DNA from: Nissolia schottii
Taxonomy: Eukaryota; Streptophyta; Magnoliopsida; Fabales; Fabaceae
Direction of reading: 5' to 3'
Length of the DNA stretch: 64,000 nucleotides
NCBI GenBank assembly: GCA_003254905.1
Contig: QANU01064082.1
Span: 62,001-126,000 of the forward strand
A model generated the notes under the pieces. That model made no database searches. It worked only from the letters and a program-made list of their open reading frames with translations, and was not told where the DNA came from. Both the position numbers and the translations under genes were made by a program. Positions 54,795 through 64,000 of this stretch are shown piece after piece (within the stretch, counting starts at the first letter, position 1; every line of letters begins with the position of its first letter).

Positions 54795-55696
54795 TTATTC
54801 ATATTTTAGGTCTTTTAGCCACTTGACAAACTGATTGAAGTTCTCTGAAGAACGACCCCTTACTGCTATGCTCTTCATTAGCTTCTCTTTTAGCTCCAGT
54901 GACCTTGATCTTATGTTTTCATCACTAAACAGTTGATCGACTTTGGCTTTTATCTCCTCACATGAGATTAACCCATTTTCATCTGAGTCAAATTCCAACC
55001 CAACCCTCAACATATCACAAATGAATGTTTTGTCATAAAATTGGTCACCAAAATATGGCCAACACAAGAATGGTACCCCATTAGACAAACCCTCTATGGT
55101 AGAATTCCAACCACAATGACTAACAAAGCAAGCTACGGCAGGGTGGCTTAGCACCTTTTGTTGAGGAGCCCATCCAACTATCTTACCTTTACTTCCTATG
55201 AATTCCTTGGGGTAAGACAACTTATTGTTGCTATTGGAATCTTGACGCACAACCCAAAGAAAAGGTCTATTGGAGATCTCTAGTCCAAGAGCCAGTTCTG
55301 CAAATTGATTTTCATCAAAAAGTGTGAAACTACCAAAGGCAACATATAAGACAGAACCATGAGGCTGTTGATCAAGCCAACTCATACAAGAGAGATCTTC
55401 TTCCCAGAACTGTCCCAATGATCTTGCAGTTGCACTTGTATTGTCATTGCTTCTCAATAATGGGCCAACCGGCAATAGCTTTGGAACAAAGGACAATGCT
55501 CCAGGTTCAAGTTCATATGCAGTGTTGCAAAGCCACCACTCTGTCAAATTTGGAGGAGTGTGCATACAGTGTGCCACATAATTAAATAGTTTCTTCTGAG
55601 TCATGAAGTCTGGGAAATTTGACCACCAAGCAACTCTCGTGTCCATAGCCGGAATATTAGATGATAATTCAAATGAATTTTTTGTGATTGGCAATC
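54795..55696 (-). pseudogene. UGT6: UGT83A1-like exon 2 only
   Basis: On the minus strand, an acceptor site (TTCGGAACTGCAG, ending at 55697) is followed by a fully open exon 2 of 902 bp to the stop at 54795, 12-15 bp longer than in UGT2 and UGT3 owing to a KDLKYE tail. The donor domain is complete: FGSFTLFDENQF, a PSPG box from WAPQ to FGDQ, HCGWNS and terminal Gln. No exon 1 with a GHVNP-type His or VAD motif is found in the next 1 kb upstream (55697-56800), which looks like retroelement sequence. Either exon 1 was lost to the gypsy insertion or it lies beyond it outside the window. It is oriented opposite to UGT1-UGT4. Confidence 0.85.
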
Positions 55697-55759
55697 CTGC
55701 AGTTCCGAATAAAAATGTGTTATACATAAATAAAATAAGGATAAGAGGCACAAGGGCCC

Positions 55760-56810
55760 ACTATGTATGGGTAAGAGCGTAAAAATATAAATATAAAAGC
55801 AATTGAGGCTCAAATACAAGATGTAGCTACCTTCTAAGGAAAGACGGGGGCAGTCGACATTGAAAGTCCGTTGTGAACTAACAAGTTCATTTGGGAAGAA
55901 GGATGACCAAAGAGAGGGTAAGTGGCCATCCCATCTAACCGCAAGACTAGAGAAGGAAAAAATGGCCATTAAGAGTGGTTGCCTTGGTGAAAGGGACCCA
56001 TAAGGAAGCGAGCCACTTGAAGACTTGGATTTTTAAGACAAGGAATGCTGAGGATGACAAATGGTTCGACAAGGCAAAATAATTATTGACGCGATGCTTC
56101 AAATTAGAAATTTAAATGAATCAAAATTAATTGGGGTCAAATGAAGTTAATTAGAAAGAGGTTACTTAGCAGTTCGAAGAGGAGGAAGTGCTCGGTAACA
56201 TAGGACGAAGACTGTGGAGTTCAACTGCACCAAGGACATGTGGCAGACATGCATAAAGACCATTGTTGTAATAAATAGATACGTTTGGCATGGCATAATT
56301 TTTTGGAATGCACACTTGAAACACCCTACACACTCAAAGTCCCCTATGACATCACGTGTTCACGAGGAAATCAGGTAATTTCTCACTTTACTAGCTTTTT
56401 GTCATTTCAATTCTTAGGATTAGAGTTCAATTTCTATTCTTTACTTTTATAACTTTTTCAATTCAACAACTTTGTATCCAATTTTCTCAAAATCAAAGTT
56501 GTTTATCATCTCTGCTTCGATTGAAAACTTTGAGTGCATATTTTGGTTTCTAAGTTCTTGATTTTTAACTCTTAGGTTTAAACAAGCATTCTCGCTTTGG
56601 AACTTGATCCTTAAGGAAATTAGGCTCAATTCCCCGAATTGAGATCCTAAACCAAAATTTTGTGGTGAATAGTCGTTAATTTGTTATCGATTATAATCCC
56701 CATAAAACACATTAGCACGTCTAATAGGACCTGTATTTGTTAGAATAGTTTGGAAAACCTTGTGTTCTTTCTTTTTTATACGTTTGCTAAGTGGTATCAT
56801 ATTATCAAAA
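55760..56810 (+). mobile_element. Probable 5' LTR/leader region of the Tat-type gypsy element
   Basis: There is no gene here. The stretch between UGT6 and the gag start at 56811 includes words typical of Tat LTRs (ACATGTGGCAGACATGCATA near 56230-56260) and a TGGTATCA (56792-56799) just before gag. LTR limits could not be fixed because the partner LTR lies outside the window. Confidence 0.4.
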
Positions 56811-58000
56811 ATGTCTTCTTTTACAAATGCAAAATTTAATGGGGGTGAGATTAATTATGTTTACTCTTTATTGCGTATGTCAACGGATTCTGTGTTGACA
56901 CAAGTAACACAAGGAAGAGACGAGAGAATCGTCCTAGCAACCCCTTCTGCATGCAATATGGTAGCCATGTCAGTGCCACCCTATGGATTACCACCAATAT
57001 ATATCCTTCCAGGGAATATAACCTCAATGGTGAATCAGTAGACAAACATGCAAATTTATCTATACACTTATCAAAATTCTCTCTACACCGTTGCAATGGC
57101 GACTAGTTTTCCATCTTTGTCTTTTGGATGGCAAATCACACCTAACATGGTGACAACACAGAATATGGGACAAGGTAGGCTCAGGATGGGACCCATTTTT
57201 CTTGAAATGTCAAGGACTATACCTTTAAACACACAATCCACACAATGGAGTCTTTAACGACTTAAAGGCAACAAGTCCTTGAAAATTATCATGAGTTGGC
57301 CAATATGATGACCCAACAAATGGTGACCATGATAAATCATATGGTTCATGACAATAATCATAGTATTGAGCAACTCACAAGGTAAGTTAACAGAATCGCA
57401 GCAGTGATGGATGTGACTTAACCTCAAGACCGCTATGGTCAGTGGGATAATCCAATTCCTAATGAGGAAGTGATGCCAATTGATGGAATTCATCTTGTTG
57501 GTCACAACCAAAACCCCGAAGAAGTTCTAAACAAAGGGAGGCAAAACAACTTAGGGGCATCAAAATATTACTAGGATGGTTGAGCAAGTGCACAACCGTT
57601 TTGGGTTTAAAGTTGGATAAGCAAATCAACCATTCTTTGAGTCGACAATCCCAAATTATGTTCATCAAGTAGAGATTCCAAGGGGGTGGAAGGCCCCAAG
57701 AGAGTTGAACATAGAGCACAAAGCGAGATACAAATTAGAAATTAGGGAAATTGCAACCAATAAGTATTTGAAGATGAGATATTTCCCTTCTTCTCTTACC
57801 AGAAATGCATTGAATTGGTTCTTAAACCTCTATCCTAATTCAATCCATACTTTGATTCAATTACAACAAAGCTTCCATGAGCAATTCTTTAGAAGGAAGA
57901 CTTAGATAACCCTAACTAATCTATTTAGGATTGAAAGGGCAAGTAGAGAATTTATGGATGATTATCTATTTAGGACAGACATATTGTTCTTCCTGAAGGC
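56811..58000 (+). pseudogene. Tat-type gag remnant
   Basis: It starts MSSFTNAKFNGGEI. Around 56970-57010 it reads PPYGLPPIYILPG, a signature of Tat-lineage gag N-termini. Around 57640-57905 it reads VEIPRGWKAPRELNIEH and then RYFPSSLTRNALNWFLN and HEQFFRRK, the retrotransposon gag core. It is broken by several stops (for example 57039 and 57903). Confidence 0.8.
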
Positions 58001-59069
58001 ATGAAAATGTCTTCTGTAGAAGAGCTAAAGGGACGTCGCTTTTGCAAACATCATTTATCTTATACTTATTAGACTAATAATTGTGTCCATTTAAGGTATT
58101 TGATTTAAATGGGGATCAATGAATGAAAATTGAAATTTTGTGAGAAATCTAAGATAACAGTAGAGGTTGATCCATTCAAGATGAATTCAGCTTTTGTTGA
58201 AGTGGAAAACATGTATGTTAACATGATAGGGATCAGAGGTAAAGACGTGAGCAATATAGATTATGAAGAGAATTGAAGGCTTAGTCACTTTGAGGAAGAA
58301 GAAAGGCCTATTTTTCCTTAAGCTAGGGAAGGTGTGGTCGACTTCTTAATAAGCCAGAAGGAAGATCAATCCGTTGTAGCTTTATGCCCAAGGTGCAGCA
58401 ATATTTTATTATAAGGTTGCTGCAAAGGAATATAAGAAAAGAAGACAGATTGAGAAATTTGAAGAGGGTCATCCCAAGAAGTCTATGGTTATGAAGTAAC
58501 CAACGGGTTGTCCACATGATTGCCATGAATTCAATCCAACCACTGAAAACATGAAAACTGTGGTTATGGTTGATAAAGTGCAGAAGGAACAGTTTCTAAG
58601 ACTACAGTTCCACCAGTTAACGTAGTAAATAACAGTTGGATCCAAAATTTAAAGGCACCCATGCCCTATTCCAAGAAAGGAAGATAAAACAAGTGGAACA
58701 GGAATCAAGGAGTGTCTGGTGGATAACCAAAGAATTTTAGGTCGAATGTGTGGAATTGACCTGACCAAAAAGTTGCAGCCCAAAATGTTCCAGAAAAGTT
58801 TCAATTACAGTGGAAGGAAAAGTTTCTTGAGAAATCTTTTGTTGAGAGGATTATGCAGAGGAATTTGAATGAAGTAAGGGGGAGCACCATGTTGCTAAGT
58901 GGACAACCTAGTATTCTGGGTGACCTAAGGATAAAGTTTGAGACTTTCTCTCCTCCAAAACTTTACCAATGGGTTTGAAAGAACCCAAATGATGAACAAA
59001 GAAGAGAGTTGGCCAGGGAAGTTTCTCCATGTCAGTTGTCCTCTAATGATCTTGACAAGTAAATGGTAA

Positions 59070-59760
59070 ATGCATTTGGGTTGTTGGTTAATCCCAGTCA
59101 ACTCTAAAGAAATGGCCCTAATGGCTAGTGATTTCAACACCAACTTTATAAATGAGCTTGGGGACATGTGTGGTGGAAACTTTGTAGGGGTCGTTTATTT
59201 CCGCCTAGTAGAGTTTGGTGAAGTTCAAACACTTGATTACCTTCTAGAAGGCTATTTTGATGTTTTGCCAGGTAGAGAATGTGTTTTTGTGGATGATGAA
59301 TACTCTAATCATGTATTTTTTTGAAAGACCAGATGAGGTTAAAAGGGCTCAAATACGCGCCCTCTTCACAAGATGGTGAACAAGGGGTGCCTCCATAAGT
59401 CTCCTACTTGAAAGCATGCTGACTAAGTTAGGCACGACTAAAATATATTTGGATAAAAATTAATATTGGTGTGCCAAATTACAAAGTCAAGGCAATGGTG
59501 GCTAAGGGAATGGTCGTCCTCAATATAAGGGTCAACAGTGTAGATAGAGTGACCACTTTTGTAATCGTGTCTACCAGTGCAAGTTACAATCTCTTACTTA
59601 GACGTGATTTGACCCATGCAGTGGGCGACATCCCTTCCAATCTTAATCAAAATATGATCATGTGGAATAAGATGGATGCCTTGAAGAAATCGGTGTTGAT
59701 GACAACCTTCGCTACTTGGAGCAACTACATGTGGATTTCAAAGTCTATAACCCAGAAGTG
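59070..59760 (+). pseudogene. Tat-type protease region remnant
   Basis: Frames at 59070-59324 and 59471-59758 flank a stop-rich stretch. The second contains TTFVIVSTSASYNLLLRRDL followed by HAVGDIPSNLNQ, matching the end of the retropepsin domain in Tat polyproteins. The active-site DTG-type motif is not clearly preserved. Confidence 0.6.
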
Positions 59761-60199
59761 AAGCTTCTGATTGTTGATATAAAAAACATAAAATTTGAAA
59801 ACTATGAAGGTTTTTGTAGGTCCCAAAGGCTTATAATTGAAGCCCAAGGTTAGGGGTATGCTGACCTCAAACTATGATTGATGGATTTCATGAGCATTGT
59901 GGCTCAACTATTGACGTATTTAGCTGATAGTAGTTTATGGATCTTAGATAGTTCTATGAATTGTATTTTTGACTTTGATAACTTAGGATTTGAAAAACCT
60001 ATGATAGACGTAGATAAGAAAGTAGAAGTGCAAGATCCCTTGCAAGAAGTGAACCTTGGAGCTAAAGTCGAGAATCGACAACTCACGTTAGTAGTTTATT
60101 ATCTAGCCATTTTAGGAATGAGTTGGTCACCTTATTTAAAAGGAATAAATATTTATTTGCTTAGGACTATGAAGAAATGATAGGGTTAAATAGAGGGCC

Positions 60200-61560
60200 A
60201 GTTGAGCATTAGTTGCGGATCAAGAAGAATTCAGTGCTAGTCATGCAGACGCCCCGAAGATTCTCACCTTAGATCGTCCACAAAATCAAGGAAGAAATTC
60301 AAAGGCTATTAAAAATCAAGTTTATAAGGACAGATAGGTATGTGGAAGGGGTTTCTAATATAGTCTCTGTTATGAAAAGAACGGTAAATTACACATGTAT
60401 TGATTTTAGATACTTAAATGGGGTGACCCCTAAGGATGAATACCCTATGCCCATTGCTAACATTTTCATTAATTCTGCTTTGGCATTAATGTTCTAAGTT
60501 TCATATATGGCTATTATAAGTATAACCAAATATATATTGCCGAAGAAGACGTCCACAAAAGAACGTTTAGATGTCATGGTTCTTTAGGAACTTATGAATG
60601 GCTGATGATGCCTTTTGGACTTTAAAAAACTGGGGAGACCTACCAAAGGGCCTTGAGTATTATTTTTCATGAATTCTTAGGAAAAATTATGGAAATTTAT
60701 ATTGATGATGTGGTCGTCAAGTCTGACACCAATGAACAACATTTGTTCAATTACGTAAAGCATTCGACCAAATGAGAAAACACCAATTAAAAATGAATCA
60801 TTTAAAGTGTGCTTTTGGTGTTAATGGAGGAAACTTTCTTGGGTTCTTAGTTCAAAAGAAGGGAGCTGAAGTTGACAAGAATAAGAATAAAGCAATTATT
60901 GAGGCGACTCCACCAAAGAACATACAACTACAAACATTCTTGGGCAAGGTCAATTATTTGAGAAGATTCATTTAAAATTTGTTAGGAAAGAGTAGAGTGT
61001 TCACTCCCTCAGTAAAATTAAAGAAAGAAGAAGAATTCAAATGGACCAAAGAACATCAAGTGAGTTTCGAGTAGATCAAGCAACACTTTACTAATCCACC
61101 TATCGTGGCATCTCCTAGGTATGGGCAATCTCTGAAGTTATACATCTAAGCCTCAAAAGCGACCATTGGAAGCATGTTTTCCCAAGAGGATGAAAAAGGA
61201 AAGAAATGAGTAATCTATTACTTGAGTAGGTCATTGGCATATATAGAAACTAGATATAGTTCCATAGAAAAATTATTGACCAAATTAATGATAATGATAG
61301 GCAAAAGCCAATTATTGAGTACATAAAGAACCCAACAGGCGATGCAGATAGAAAAATAAATCATACATAAAGAACCCAACAGGCGATGCAGATAGAAAAA
61401 TAAATCATAGAGCCATTAGTTATGTCATTTTGGATGATGCTTTACTTAAAAAATCTGTCGATGGCAATTTGATAGCTTGTTTGATTGAGAAAGAAGCTTG
61501 CATTGCCCTAACAGAAGTACACAAAGGAATTTGTGGGGTTTACCAAGTAGGCAAGAAAAT
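60200..61560 (+). pseudogene. Tat-type reverse transcriptase and RNase H remnant
   Basis: RT text occurs in several frames: TFRCHGSLGTYEWLMMPFGL (60560-60623), the catalytic IYIDDVVVKS (about 60690-60722), and MRKHQLKMNHLKCAFGVNGG to LQTFLGKVNYLRRF (60772-60972). RNase H follows near 61140-61210 (ASKATIGSMF). A 46-bp direct duplication (AAGAACCCAACAGGCGATGC) lies near 61320-61410. Confidence 0.8.
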
Positions 61561-62190
61561 GAAGTAGGTGTTGAATAGACAAAGAGTTAATTTATTGACT
61601 TTTTTTAACAAAATATTGTATGGAGTATGCAAAGTCTTGTCAAGAATGTCAAAAGCATGGGCATATTCAACATGTTCCCGTAACTAAATTTCATACTATA
61701 GTGAAACCATGGTCTTTTAGAGGTTGGGAACTTGACCTTATTGGACAAATATCCCCTAATTTATCCTAGTTGGGGTCGATTATTTTTCCAAGTGGGTCGA
61801 GGCTATTCCTTTGAAAGAAGTAACCCAAGATGAGATAATAAATTTCATGGAGGTACACATCATTCATAGATTTCGGATCCGTCAAACATTCACCACTGAT
61901 GAAGGTACAATGTTCAATGTACAGAAGGTTATGGAATATGCTAATTCTCGAAACATTCAAATGCTAACGTCGACCCCGTACTACCCCCAAGCCAATGACC
62001 AAGTCGAGGTTGCTTATAAAATTATTAATGCTTTAATTAATAAGCATGTGGGTCGACAGTCATGAAGCTGGCATAACACTTTAAGTCAAGTATTATGGGC
62101 CTACAGGAATTCTCGAAAAGGTGCAACAGGGACGACACCATATAAATTGATGTATGGTCATGATGAAATTTTGCCAATCAATATTAACAT
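61480..62190 (+). pseudogene. Tat-type integrase remnant
   Basis: The zinc-binding region (TEVHKGICGVYQVGKKMK, 61510-61565) is followed by a broken HHCC half, then the core FRIRQTFTTDEGTMFN, STPYYPQANDQVE and AYRNSRKGATGTTPYKLMYG near 62100-62160. There are stops at 62063 and elsewhere. Confidence 0.8.
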
Positions 62191-62659
62191 GTAAAGTATA
62201 AGTGTTGCTAGACAAGATGAATTGCATGTTGACAATTATTGGAACGCCCTATATGATGAGCTGAATGAATTAGATGATGAAAGAATAAGGGCATTAGAAT
62301 CTATCATTTGACAAAAAAAGAGAATGGCTAAATCTTATAATTGTCGAATAAAAGGATGAAGTTTCAATGTGGGTGACCTAGTTTGGAAGATCATATTGCC
62401 AGTCGATAAGAAACCTAAAAGCCTAAGAAATTGGGCGCCCCATTAGGAGGGTCCTTTTAATCTGAAAATGCTTATTCATTAGTTGATGGGAGTGATGGTC
62501 AGTGTATTGGCTAAATTAATGGTAAGTATTTAAAGTAGTAGAAGCCATAAATGTTTGAGTTGAAAATTGAAAAGTAAATGATAGGATTATAAAGTGTGCA
62601 AAAAGAGTCAAAAGAGTTATTAATAATAGTAATAAACAAAACAAGCTCGTCACAACGAG

Positions 62660-63789
62660 CAATAAATCCTACCCTGAAAGCATCCTAAAAAGGCGCTTAA
62701 GATCGTCTTACTCCTTCGCCAAGTGAGCTTTCTTTTCTGTGAGCTTTTCATTTTTCTTGGTCATTGACTTTAGAGCCCCCTCTTTGTAGACCGAGTCCTC
62801 TTAGAACTTCACCAATTTGGCACGAAAGTGAGTCATTTGTTGTTCTAATTTGTGAAAAGACTCATAGAGAAAAGACTTCTAACCATTCAAAGCGGCCTTA
62901 TGAGACTTGGCTTGTGATGACTTGCCATTCCCCCTCGTTGGCAACCTCTTGAGGTTCTTCTTTCATTTTCTCTAGGATACCTTTAGCTTTTTCCTCTGCA
63001 TCTCGAGCTGCATCTATTTTCTTCTTAAGAGATCTCAACGATCGACTCATTTTCTCCTTATTATCATTAAGTTCACCCATCTCAGAAAAGGTCAAGAATG
63101 TGGTCAAACATCTTCTAGACGAAGTCCTGTAGGGAGCTGACCATTGGTGTTATCTCTTATGGTAAATTGAAATTATTGAGAGTTGAAAGGATGTCCAAAG
63201 CATGTTGTTTATGATCGCCATCTTTAGCAAAATCGTCTAGAGGATGGTTTAGGATACTCAAGATTATTTGTAGCTCAGCAGTGAGAATTGCGACCTGAGG
63301 TGTAGCGGTTGTGCTCATTGGTGTTACATTCTTAATATTCTCAAGTTTGCCTCCAATAAACTTGGCTTGAGCCTCGGAATTGGTTGCTAAAGAAGTTGAG
63401 TCGTCCATAGCACTCGTAGATTTAGCTTTCTCATACTTGACCACAAAACTCCAATCACATATGGACGACACGTCGTTATCTTCATCTTCCTCATCAGAGT
63501 TTCCTTGGTTGGATGGCTTGACAGAGATGGGAGTAATTAGGGAAGACTCAATCAATTGGGGTCTTGCTTGCTTAGAAGAGAGGAAAGTTCTGCAATCTTT
63601 TCCTTGTTGAAGATAGGGGTAAAGATTTTGGTGGCGGTGGTTGCATTTGCGCCCTATTAAATGTAGAACCTTGGTTGAGCCTAGCTTTCTTGAATAATTA
63701 AGAAACGGGGACCTCATATTCATCTTCACTCCTTTCTTTATTCTCGACCCTAGGCTATTCCACTGAGGCATCCTCCTATGGATTCTCAT
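62660..63789 (-). pseudogene. Antisense coding-like region of the Tat element (aORF)
   Basis: On the minus strand an open frame starts with Met at 63789 and runs 210 codons to 63157. Its middle is acidic (GNSDEEDEDNDVSSICDWSF). A +1-shifted frame then continues from 63107 to 62898 with a charged helical segment (KEKMSRSLRSLKKKIDAARD, then AEEKAKGILEKMKEEPQEV). The reading can be followed further, with three stops, through HKLEQQMTHFRAKLVKF and KNEKLTEKKAHLAKE to about 62660. The C-terminal half looks like a coiled coil. I do not recognise a catalytic domain. Position (after integrase, opposite strand) matches the antisense ORF known in some Tat elements. Alternatively it is a captured host gene fragment. 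Confidence 0.55.
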
Positions 63790-63900
63790 GAATTCTCTAT
63801 CGTTTCAATTCAGTGACGGGTTGAAGCTAATGGGTCAATTAGTCTTGTAAAACGAAATCAGACGGAAAGTATTTTGCTATGTTTGTGATGAAAATGATGA

Positions 63901-63944
63901 ACTGAACTCATAGTTCAGTCTCTGCACAGTGCCTCTTATTTATA
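63901..63944 (-). promoter_or_regulatory. Minus-strand TATA box and hairpin ahead of the antisense ORF
   Basis: TATAAATA lies at 63944-63937 on the minus strand, about 150 bp before the antisense ORF start at 63789. A perfect 8-bp stem with a 3-nt loop, ACTGAACTCATAGTTCAGT (63901-63919), lies in the expected transcription-start region. Confidence 0.45.
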
Positions 63945-64000
63945 TGTAAATGATGGTTACATCATACTCCCCACTAGTTGGTGTGTATACAACCAAACCC

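Larger units (their letters stand above)
52369..55590. repeat. Duplicated 3.2-kb block, copy 2
   Basis: Same order and orientation as copy 1. The offset drifts from 3491 at the left end to 3469 at the UGT stop codons because of indels. It continues into UGT6 sequence beyond the point where copy 1 meets the gap. Confidence 0.9.
56811..64000 (+). mobile_element. Decayed Ty3/gypsy element, Tat lineage, running off the window
   Basis: Plus-strand domain order is gag (56811-58000), protease (about 59470-59660), reverse transcriptase (60200-60975), RNase H (about 61100-61500), integrase (61500-62180), i.e. gypsy order with integrase last. Motifs: PPYGLPPIYILPG in gag, YIDDVVVKS in RT, YYPQANDQVE in integrase. 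Many stops and frameshifts are present. After integrase, an antisense coding-like region (63789-62660) and a minus-strand TATA occupy the 3' part, an arrangement reported for some Tat elements such as Grande. The 3' LTR is not reached. Confidence 0.85.

Noticed and set aside
1-64000. tRNA, rRNA or miRNA genes
   Set aside because: No cloverleaf with both pol III boxes, no rRNA core words and no convincing miRNA precursor was found by eye. The long inverted repeats are explained by TIR elements.

Overview
This is a eukaryotic, dicot plant nuclear window. It is AT-rich, has GT-AG introns, and is packed with plant transposable elements. Several MITEs with 'TTTTAGTCCCTGTAAAAT'-type ends and GCTGAGCG-rich LTRs suggest a legume (Fabaceae), but that is inference and I do not name a genus. 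The only host genes I recognise are a tandem array of six UGT83A1-like family-1 glycosyltransferase (UGT) copies and a 5'-truncated remnant of an FCP1/NIF-type HAD phosphatase gene. Everything else with coding character belongs to mobile elements.

Layout. 1-720: LTR-like sequence with repeated GCTGAGCGG decamers. 804-1590: minus-strand Tat-type Ty3/gypsy end (LTR, PBS, gag start). 1586-6990: degenerate plus-strand Ty1/copia element with both LTRs, itself interrupted at 3113-3771. 7257-8778: three exons of an FCP1-like phosphatase relic. 9361-10550: minus-strand copia 3' end. 10.8-16.6 kb: TIR elements, two minus-strand gypsy LTR pieces (one carrying a 68/78-bp tandem array) and an 800-bp long-TIR Mutator-like element. 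16.6-19.4 kb: gene-free AT-rich DNA with SINE-like heads. 19.4-46.1 kb: the UGT cluster proper. 46.1-48.9 kb: gypsy LTR, LINE fragment and microsatellite. 48.9-55.7 kb: two near-identical 3.2-kb blocks, each carrying a minus-strand UGT exon 2, separated by a 251-N gap. 56-64 kb: a decayed plus-strand Tat-lineage gypsy element with an antisense reading frame at its 3' end.

The UGT cluster was built by a direct tandem duplication of about 10 kb. Unit A (20468-30450) holds exon 2 of UGT1, a CACTA relic and complete UGT2. Unit B (30451-46143) holds exon 2 of UGT3, the paralogous CACTA relic and UGT4. The left breakpoint lies inside the UGT1 intron, so UGT3 was born without exon 1 and without a promoter. 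UGT4 was later split by a young copia element with non-canonical 5'-TA...CT-3' ends and also carries a 19-bp deletion. UGT2 is the one clean complete gene (457 aa). UGT1 would have the same length but is interrupted by a 152-bp direct duplication placed at a single N, probably an assembly error. MITE insertions differ between units A and B, giving natural filled/empty site pairs.

Assembly caution: Ns at 3771, 12443, 21059, 48870 and 52103-52353 all sit at repeat boundaries, and local structure there should be treated as provisional.
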